11,703 nt of DNA from Burkholderiales bacterium. Lineage in GTDB: Bacteria; Pseudomonadota; Gammaproteobacteria; Burkholderiales; Casimicrobiaceae. Positions 7,239 to 11,703 of this stretch are shown here, piece by piece (positions within the stretch are counted from its first letter, which is position 1; each line of letters begins with the position of its first letter). The DNA lies in NCBI GenBank assembly GCA_031283405.1, contig JAITBX010000176.1:1-11703 (forward strand). The letters are read 5' to 3'. The position numbers and the translations under genes are program-made. The notes beneath the pieces are model-generated. The model did no database searches and was not told the DNA's origin. It worked only from the letters and a program-made list of their open reading frames with translations.

Positions 7239-8259
7239 AACCGTTTTCCATTGCGTCAAACGGCAACTCGCGTCCGATCACGACCAAAATCGAGCGCCGC
7301 ATTTCTTCGGAGCGCCAGGGCTTGCCATAGTCGAAGCCGACAACTTTGTGCACACCTTGCACGACCAAGCGTTTCGGCTCATCGGCGATCGCAAGAATGC
7401 CTTTGTAGCGCAGCATGTCGTTGCCGTGGGTTTCGATGAGCGATTCCATCCACGCGCCGATGCGCGCCAAATCCATTTCGCCGGCTTCAAACACGCGCGA
7501 GGCGATGTTGTCGTTCCACGAGCGTTTCAGCAATGTTCGCGGCTGCCGAATGGAAACGAAAGCGGGCGCGGCAGTATTTGAAGAAGCGAAGGGAGCAACA
7601 AGCGCTTCATCGACGGCGAGCGGCGCATCGAGGTTGAACGCATGAAGATCGAGCCAGTTTTCATGCGACAACTGTCCGTGCGCGACTTCAATGATCGGTG
7701 CGCGCGCGTTGATTTTTCTCAAGCGGTCGATCAGCAACGCTTTGTCGCCATCACCCATGCGGTCGGTTTTGGTCAGCAATAAACGATCGGCAAAACCGAC
7801 CTGCGAAACAGCAACGCGATGTTCGTTGAGCTGTTTCTGCGCGTGTTCGCCGTCGATCAGCGTGATAACGGCGTCGAGCAGAAAGCGTTCCCGCAAAGAG
7901 TCATCGACGAAAAAAGTCTGAATAACCGGCGCGGGATCGGCGAGGCCGGTGGTTTCGAGAATCAGCCGATCGAAAGCCAGCGTGCCGGCATCGCGACGTT
8001 CCAGCAAATTTTGCAGCGCGGCGGTCAGCTCGCCGCGCACGGTGCAGCAAACGCAACCGTTAGTCAGTTCGATGATTTCAATTTCGGCGTTCTGCGCCAA
8101 CAAACGGCTGTCGAGGTTGACTTCGCCGAATTCGTTTTCGATGACGACAATTTTTTCGCCGTGGTTTTCGCGCAGAAGGTAGTTGAGCAAAGTGGTTTTA
8201 CCGGCGCCGAGAAAACCGGTGAGGATCGTGGCGGGAACGGGAGGGTGGCCGGTCGTCAT
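7216..8259 (-). CDS. yjiA: COG0523 (CobW/YjiA family) GTPase
   Basis: This is a cytoplasmic G3E P-loop GTPase of the COG0523 family, whose members serve as metal chaperones or metal-linked regulators; the role of YjiA itself is not firmly established. Residues from the ATG at 8259 show Walker A GFLGAGKT (15-22), the ENEFGEVNLD segment, the metal-binding CxCC motif GCVCC (68-72), ILETTG (100-105) and TKTD (163-166, replacing the usual NKxD base-recognition motif as in E. coli YjiA). The C-terminal CobW_C domain contains RYKGILAIADEPKRLVVQGVH and a PW motif, closely like YjiA. No His-rich metal tract is seen. The length is 347 residues against 318 in E. coli. The ATG at 8259 is preferred over a TTG at 8280 that would overlap yjiX; neither has a clear Shine-Dalgarno sequence. 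It follows yjiX by 14 bases. Confidence 0.92.
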   Translation of the reverse strand: MTTGHPPVPATILTGFLGAGKTTLLNYLLRENHGEKIVVIENEFGEVNLDSRLLAQNAEIEIIELTNGCVCCTVRGELTAALQNLLERRDAGTLAFDRLILETTGLADPAPVIQTFFVDDSLRERFLLDAVITLIDGEHAQKQLNEHRVAVSQVGFADRLLLTKTDRMGDGDKALLIDRLRKINARAPIIEVAHGQLSHENWLDLHAFNLDAPLAVDEALVAPFASSNTAAPAFVSIRQPRTLLKRSWNDNIASRVFEAGEMDLARIGAWMESLIETHGNDMLRYKGILAIADEPKRLVVQGVHKVVGFDYGKPWRSEEMRRSILVVIGRELPFDAMENGFKAAQKN

Positions 8260-8273
8260 CGGGGCGAAGCGAT

Positions 8274-8474
8274 TTAGCAACAGCGAATCGTGCCGTTCTT
8301 GCCGTCGTAACGCGCGTCCTGCCGGTCGCGGAAAAACTCTTCATAAGTCATGATCGGTTGTTCGGGGTGGGTCGTGCGCATGTGCTGAACGTAAGTGTCG
8401 TAATCGGGCATGCCGACCATCAGCTTGGCAGCTTGTCCGAGGTAGCGTCCGAATTTGGAGAGGTCTTGGAACAT
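8274..8474 (-). CDS. yjiX: YbdD/YjiX family small protein
   Basis: This 66-residue protein matches E. coli YjiX nearly end to end: YLGQAAKLMVGMPDYDTYVQHM, then MTYEEFFRDRQDARY, and the typical terminal Cys-Cys. It has no signal peptide or membrane segment. Family members are encoded beside carbon-starvation/pyruvate permeases (cstA-ybdD and btsT-yjiX in E. coli) and are thought to assist them; the molecular role is not settled. Here it is followed directly by yjiA, reproducing the btsT-yjiX-yjiA order without the permease. No clear ribosome site precedes the ATG. Confidence 0.93.
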   Translation of the reverse strand: MFQDLSKFGRYLGQAAKLMVGMPDYDTYVQHMRTTHPEQPIMTYEEFFRDRQDARYDGKNGTIRCC

Positions 8475-8518
8475 GTAAGCGAAACGCAGGGGAACGCAAT
8501 GGTAATTCGTAATTTCTT

Positions 8519-8547
8519 ATTGTGCGCTGACGCGCTCCGGTTGTAAA
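8519..8547 (-). promoter_or_regulatory. Candidate sigma-70 promoter of yjiX-yjiA
   Basis: On the minus strand TTTACA (8547-8542, five of six to the -35 consensus) is followed after exactly 17 bases by CACAAT (8524-8519, four of six to the -10). It lies 45 bases upstream of the yjiX ATG and downstream of the glycosyltransferase stop, so the pair could be transcribed independently. This is a pattern match only. Confidence 0.4.
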
Positions 8548-8620
8548 CCGTTTGCTGTCGGCGGACGCCGGCTAGAGGTTTTTCGAGTGGGTATTTTTCG
8601 CGTCAATACTTCCTTCGCGG

Positions 8621-9604
8621 CTATGATGATAGCTTCTGATCCTTGTTTTCCGGTTCCTGCCGCTCCGGTTTCGGTAGCGTTTCCTGTACGAAAAACAGTG
8701 GCCGTCTTTTTACTTCCTCGTAAATGCGGGCGAGAGGTATTCGCCGATAACGCCCAGCGCCAGCATGATGACGTTGCCGGTAATCAGCAACAGTAAAATC
8801 ACCGTGGTAAATCCGCTGACAGCGTTCCCGCTCAATTTGTTGTACAAAGTTTGGCCACCCAGCAGCAACGCGGCAATGATGAAGACGAAGCCGAGTGTTG
8901 TAATCAGATGCAGCGGAATCGAGCTGAAAGAGGTGATCGAGGTGAGCGCGAGTTTGGTTAAATGGCGAAAAGACCACTGCGTTTTTCCGTGTTGGCGCTC
9001 GTCCGGCGTGAAGGGCAGTGTTGTCGTTTTATAACCCGCCCACGCAATCATGCCGCGAAAGAAAAGATTGCGTTCCGGCAGCGCCAGATAAGCATCGACA
9101 ACTCGGCGATCCAACAATTTGAAATCAGAGGCTTCGCGTAAATCGACGCCGGTCAATTTGGAATTAAGAGAAAAAAAGAGACGGCGCAGAACGCTCGAGC
9201 CTTGCGGGTGTTTGACGCCTGTTACGACATCGAAGCCTCCGGTTTCCCAGAGGCGCAGCATTTCCGGGATCAATGCGGGCGGATGTTGTAAATCGGCGTC
9301 CATCACAATGACGGCGCGCCCTTGCGCCATTTGTAAACCGGCGCGCATCGCGGCTTCCTTGCCGAAACGGCGGGTGAGCCGCGCGGCGTGGATGAACGGG
9401 CGATCATTGCAGGCTTGCGCGATGACTTCCCAACTGCTGTCGGTGGAGCCGTCGTCGATCAGTATCAGTTCAAACGAAATGCCCTGCCGGATCAGGATGT
9501 TCGGAGACGGTATCAATCGCGTGCCGCAATCCTGCCGCTTCGCAATGGGCAGGGATAACGATAGAGCGAGCGGGGCAAACGGGAAAAGCGGCGCTGGCAG
9601 ACAT
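8621..9604 (-). pseudogene. Family 2 glycosyltransferase (GtrB/DPM1-like) with two frameshifts
   Basis: This gene resembles membrane-anchored transferases that load a sugar onto polyprenyl phosphate. From the ATG at 9604 the first frame encodes SIVIPAHCEAAGLRHAIDTVSEH but stops at 9470. The rest of the GT-A fold is in the next frame: LILIDDGSTDSSWE, the DxD-type VMDADLQHPP, the QHGKTQWSF loop and two C-terminal membrane segments. That frame stops at 8710 right after VIGEYL. The natural continuation, ARIYEEVKRRPLFFVQETLPKPE, lies in the original frame and stops at 8621. One extra base near 9489-9490 (GATCCGG instead of GATCGG) and one extra CT pair near 8732-8736 explain both shifts. Removing these three bases gives 326 residues, the usual family length. 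It is either an inactive gene or an assembly/sequencing error. The sugar substrate is unknown. Confidence 0.85.
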
Positions 9605-9688
9605 GATCGGCGTATTATGCAAGAATGAGCAATAATTATAAAGCACCGAAAAACAATCTGCCCTATCAACCTTTCACTGACACGGATC
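9605..9688. promoter_or_regulatory. Divergent intergenic promoter region
   Basis: These 84 AT-rich bases separate the divergent glycosyltransferase and mtaD genes and should hold promoters for both. On the minus strand a perfect TATAAT lies at 9640-9635, but its best -35 (TTGATA, 9669-9664) is 23 bases away. A second option, TTTATA-17-CATAAT (9642-9614), would start transcription only about three bases before the ATG. On the plus strand TATTAT (9613-9618) and TATAAA (9637-9642) are possible -10 hexamers without good -35 partners. I cannot fix either promoter. Confidence 0.35.
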
Positions 9689-11008
9689 ATGCGACAACCT
9701 GTTGATCTTTTAGTTTTCCCGCGCTGGCTGGCGCCGGTGATTCCCGCCGGTTGCGTTTACGAATACTATGCGCTGGCGGTGAATCGTGGACGAATCGTCG
9801 CGGTGTTGCCGGCCGGCGAAGCCCGCGAGCGATTTAGCGCGCGCGAAACGGAAACGCTGGAAACACATTTGCTGATGCCGGGGTTGGTCAATCTGCATTG
9901 CCATGCGGCGATGAATCTTTTGCGCGGTATTGCCGACGATTTGCCGTTGATGCCCTGGCTTTCGGAACACATCTGGCCTGCGGAAGCGAAGCATGTTTCT
10001 CATCGTTTCGTTTACGACGGAACGCTCATCGCTTGCGCCGAAATGTTGAGCGGCGGTGTGACTTGCTTTAACGATATGTATTTTTTTCCGGAAGCGACGG
10101 CGGAAGCGGTAAACGTTTCGGGAATTCGGGCGGCGCTCGGTTTGACCGTGCTTGAATTTCCCGGCGCTTACGCGAAAAACGCGGACGATTATTTCGCCAA
10201 AGGGCTGGCTGCTCATGAAGCCTTGTACGGCAAGCCGCGACTTTCTTTCTGTCTCGCGCCGCACGCGCCGTATTCCGTTTCCGACCGCAGTTTCGAACGG
10301 GTTGCAACGTTGGCAAAAGAGCTTGATCTTCCGTTGCACATTCATGTCCACGAAACGCGCGATGAAATTTCCCAAAGTCTGAAAGAATACGGCATGCGTC
10401 CGTTGGAACGCCTGCATCGTCTCGGATTGGTCGGGCCGAAGCTGATCGCCGTGCATGCCGTGCATCTCGACGCGCAGGAAATCGCGCAGTTGGCCGCATG
10501 CGGCGCTTCGGTCGCGCACTGCCCGACGTCCAACCTCAAACACGGCAGCGGTATCGCGCCGCTGGCCGGATTGCTTGAGGCCGGCGTCAATGTCGGTCTG
10601 GGAACCGACGGCGCGGCCAGCAACAGCCGCTTCGATCTGTTTGAAGAGATGCGGCTGGCGGCGTTGCTGGCCAAGGGCAGCACGGAGAACGCCTCTGCCG
10701 TCGATGCGCATCGCGCATTGGCGATGGCGACGATCTGCGGCGCGCGGGCGCTTGGGTTGGACGAAGAAATTGGCTCGCTCGAACCGGGCAAGGTGGCGGA
10801 CTTGTGCGCGGTGGATTTCGGCGCGCTGCGTTTATCGCCTTGCTATGATCCCGTATCGCATCTGGTGTATGCGGTGAGCGGCGATGAAGTGAGCCATGTA
10901 TGGGTGGACGGGAAAGCGCGGGTCAAAAATCGCGCGTTTGTCGATCTCGATGTCGGAACGTTGACGGCGCTGGCGGCGGCGTGGGGGGAAGAGATTCGAT
11001 CAACCTGA
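9689..11008 (+). CDS. mtaD: TRZ/ATZ amidohydrolase, probable methylthioadenosine/S-adenosylhomocysteine deaminase
   Basis: This 439-residue metal-dependent deaminase of the amidohydrolase superfamily most likely converts 5'-methylthioadenosine and/or S-adenosylhomocysteine to the inosine derivatives, in methyl-cycle salvage. It is cytoplasmic with no signal peptide. Metal ligands are visible: HxH at His70 and His72 (NLHCHAAMN), His219 in HIHVHE with catalytic Glu222, a following histidine in LIAVHAVHL, and Asp307 in GLGTDGAASNS. The HCPTSN segment (277-282) and the C-terminal IGSLEPGKVADLCAVD strand of the composite beta-sandwich are also typical. Members are often annotated as chlorohydrolases (TrzA/AtzA type), so exact substrate specificity is inferred. 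No strong ribosome site precedes the ATG. In Pseudomonas aeruginosa the mtaD gene lies near gyrA, and the two are about 7 kb apart here. Its 3' end overlaps the convergent toxin gene by nine bases. Confidence 0.9.
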   Translation: MRQPVDLLVFPRWLAPVIPAGCVYEYYALAVNRGRIVAVLPAGEARERFSARETETLETHLLMPGLVNLHCHAAMNLLRGIADDLPLMPWLSEHIWPAEAKHVSHRFVYDGTLIACAEMLSGGVTCFNDMYFFPEATAEAVNVSGIRAALGLTVLEFPGAYAKNADDYFAKGLAAHEALYGKPRLSFCLAPHAPYSVSDRSFERVATLAKELDLPLHIHVHETRDEISQSLKEYGMRPLERLHRLGLVGPKLIAVHAVHLDAQEIAQLAACGASVAHCPTSNLKHGSGIAPLAGLLEAGVNVGLGTDGAASNSRFDLFEEMRLAALLAKGSTENASAVDAHRALAMATICGARALGLDEEIGSLEPGKVADLCAVDFGALRLSPCYDPVSHLVYAVSGDEVSHVWVDGKARVKNRAFVDLDVGTLTALAAAWGEEIRST

Positions 11009-11419
11009 GAAAGGGTTGAGCAAGCGCGCGCCAGTGTGCGCGAAATCGTCGGTGTTGCGCGTAACAAGGATCAAATCGTGAATCAACGCGGTCGCGGCGA
11101 TTTGTTTATCCAGCGCGTTTTCCGGCCACGGCGCTCGCAAACGTCCCCAGACCTGCGCGGCGTCCAAATCGAAATCCAGAACACAATCGCGGTAATCCCG
11201 CAGCACGGTTTCCAGCCATCCTTCCAAACGCTGCGCCTGAGACAAATCGCCGCGATGGCGAATGAGATCGACGCCGCGCCGCAATTCGCCCACTGTCACC
11301 ACCGACAACCAGATGCGCACATTTTGTTCAGCGCATTGGCGCAGAAAGGCGGTGACTCCCGGATTGGCCGCGCTACCCTTGTGCGCTTCGCTGATAACGT
11401 TCGTGTCAATCAAATACAC
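11000..11419 (-). CDS. fitB: PIN-domain toxin, FitB/VapC type
   Basis: This 139-residue ribonuclease toxin is the same length as Neisseria FitB. The start is GTG at 11419, giving VYLIDTNVISE, the canonical PIN N-terminus. An upstream ATG at 11614 in the same frame would merely read antisense-like, low-complexity sequence across the antitoxin gene. The four acidic PIN residues that hold Mg2+ are present: Asp5 (LIDTN), Glu45 (VGELRRG), Asp104 (ALDKQIAATA) and Asp124 (TRNTDDF). It ends with the usual RLLNPF strand. The gene overlaps the antitoxin stop codon by 14 bases, so translation is coupled. Members cleave RNA and slow growth when unpaired. The RNA target is unknown. General pipelines would name it VapC. 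Confidence 0.92.
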   Translation of the reverse strand: MYLIDTNVISEAHKGSAANPGVTAFLRQCAEQNVRIWLSVVTVGELRRGVDLIRHRGDLSQAQRLEGWLETVLRDYRDCVLDFDLDAAQVWGRLRAPWPENALDKQIAATALIHDLILVTRNTDDFAHTGARLLNPFSG

Positions 11420-11639
11420 GCGCGGCTCCGTGTTCCGGCACGCGAGCGAAGTCGGCATCCTCGCCGACTTCGGGCATGGCTGCCAGCACCTCGGCCAACG
11501 AGCGGCGGCGCGGTTGCAACAGAGCATCGGCCAACAGCGCGCGGTGTTCGGCCTCTGCGCTGCGGCCATGCCGGGCGGCGCGCGATTTGAGCGCCTTGAT
11601 GATGGATTCATCAACGCTGCGAACGATCAAACTGGACAT
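11406..11639 (-). CDS. fitA: Ribbon-helix-helix antitoxin, FitA/VapB type
   Basis: This 77-residue antitoxin (Neisseria FitA is 78) binds DNA as a dimer through its N-terminal ribbon-helix-helix (SSLIVRSVDESIIKALKSRAARHGRSAEAEHRALL). Its C-terminal tail (AEVLAAMPEVGEDADFARVPEH) would wrap and block the toxin. The ATG at 11639 is chosen because GGAGG (11650-11646) sits six bases upstream and because the RHH strand begins right there. An in-frame start near the window edge would place the promoter and operator inside the coding sequence. It is the first gene of a two-gene operon and overlaps the toxin start. Autoregulation is expected from the operator at 11657-11673. Confidence 0.92.
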   Translation of the reverse strand: MSSLIVRSVDESIIKALKSRAARHGRSAEAEHRALLADALLQPRRRSLAEVLAAMPEVGEDADFARVPEHGAARVFD

Positions 11640-11645
11640 AGAGCG

Positions 11646-11650
11646 CCTCC
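11646..11650 (-). promoter_or_regulatory. Shine-Dalgarno site of the antitoxin
   Basis: GGAGG on the minus strand lies six bases upstream of the ATG at 11639. It is among the strongest ribosome sites in the window and decides the antitoxin start. The toxin has only a coupled GTG start, which favours antitoxin excess. Confidence 0.8.
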
Positions 11651-11656
11651 GTAGAT

Positions 11657-11673
11657 TGCTATCAATGATAGCA
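11657..11673. promoter_or_regulatory. Palindromic operator of the toxin-antitoxin operon
   Basis: The 17-bp sequence consists of perfect 8-bp arms, TGCTATCA and TGATAGCA, around a single central T (minus-strand reading). It shares its first base with the last base of the -10 hexamer, so a bound protein would block RNA polymerase. As I recall, the half-sites match those described for the FitAB operator of Neisseria gonorrhoeae, where the spacing between half-sites is longer. Binding by this antitoxin is inferred. Confidence 0.75.
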
Positions 11674-11702
11674 TTGTAGCACAACAGTTTGGACATTGGC
11701 AA
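11673..11702 (-). promoter_or_regulatory. Sigma-70 promoter of the toxin-antitoxin operon
   Basis: On the minus strand TTGCCA (11702-11697, five of six to consensus) and TACAAT (11678-11673, five of six) are separated by 18 bases. Transcription would start near 11666, inside the palindrome, giving a leader of about 27 bases that contains the ribosome site. The right window edge cuts just upstream of the -35. Confidence 0.7.
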
Positions 11703-11703
11703 C

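Noticed and set aside
9484..9493. Programmed ribosomal frameshifting in the glycosyltransferase
   Set aside because: Neither shift site is a slippery heptamer or has a visible stimulatory element, and two independent programmed shifts in one gene of this family would be exceptional.
9605..9690. Glycosyltransferase start at 9690 in the catalytic-core frame
   Set aside because: The translation before the frameshift point does not resemble a GT2 N-terminus, while the frame from ATG 9604 gives the expected SIVIPAH strand.
9710..10711. Minus-strand open frame of 333 codons across mtaD
   Set aside because: It is a shadow of the amidohydrolase coding sequence, which shows all catalytic residues on the plus strand.
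11420..11614. Longer toxin form starting at 11614
   Set aside because: The added 65 residues overlap the antitoxin gene in another frame and are low-complexity. PIN toxins start at the strand now assigned to GTG 11419, and the resulting 139 residues match FitB length.

Overview
The window looks like chromosomal DNA of a betaproteobacterium or a close gammaproteobacterial relative. The GyrA C-terminal domain reads most like betaproteobacterial GyrA (around QRRGGRGKQ, and runs such as VYWLKVY and SRPRPSGIIAVDL), and the DNA is moderately GC-rich with densely packed genes. This placement rests on remembered family sequences, not on a search.

Layout. (1) 1-2241 (+): the 3' part of gyrA, cut by the left edge just before the catalytic tyrosine. 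(2) 2242-2504: intergenic DNA with a short tandem repeat, a REP-like G/C-rich hairpin, a possible extended -10 and a strong inverted repeat next to the following ribosome binding site. (3) 2505-7238 (+): a compact four-gene operon for a complete tripartite ABC exporter: lipoprotein membrane-fusion adaptor, ABC ATPase, ABC-2 permease and NodT/OprM-type outer-membrane lipoprotein. The permease overlaps the ATPase gene by ATGA. (4) 8474-7216 (-): yjiX (YbdD family) followed by yjiA (COG0523 GTPase). This pair accompanies a pyruvate/carbon-starvation permease in E. coli, but no permease is present here. (5) 9604-8621 (-): a family 2 glycosyltransferase with two frameshifts whose effects cancel. 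(6) 9689-11008 (+): an amidohydrolase of the MtaD (methylthioadenosine/S-adenosylhomocysteine deaminase) type. (7) 11639-11000 (-): a FitAB/VapBC-type toxin-antitoxin pair with a clear promoter, Shine-Dalgarno sequence and palindromic operator at the right edge.

How the parts work together. The exporter genes can form one machine spanning both membranes: the ATPase and permease as homodimeric inner-membrane engine, the adaptor in the periplasm and the channel in the outer membrane. The toxin (PIN-domain RNase) and the ribbon-helix-helix antitoxin are translationally coupled, and the operator over the -10 indicates autorepression. Two convergent gene pairs overlap at their 3' ends (exporter channel/yjiA and mtaD/toxin), leaving no room for conventional terminators between them.

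I see no tRNA, rRNA, CRISPR array, insertion sequence or clearly undescribed system. The points most worth checking are the doubly frameshifted glycosyltransferase, the leader inverted repeat of the exporter operon, the toxin-antitoxin operator and the yjiX-yjiA pair without its transporter.
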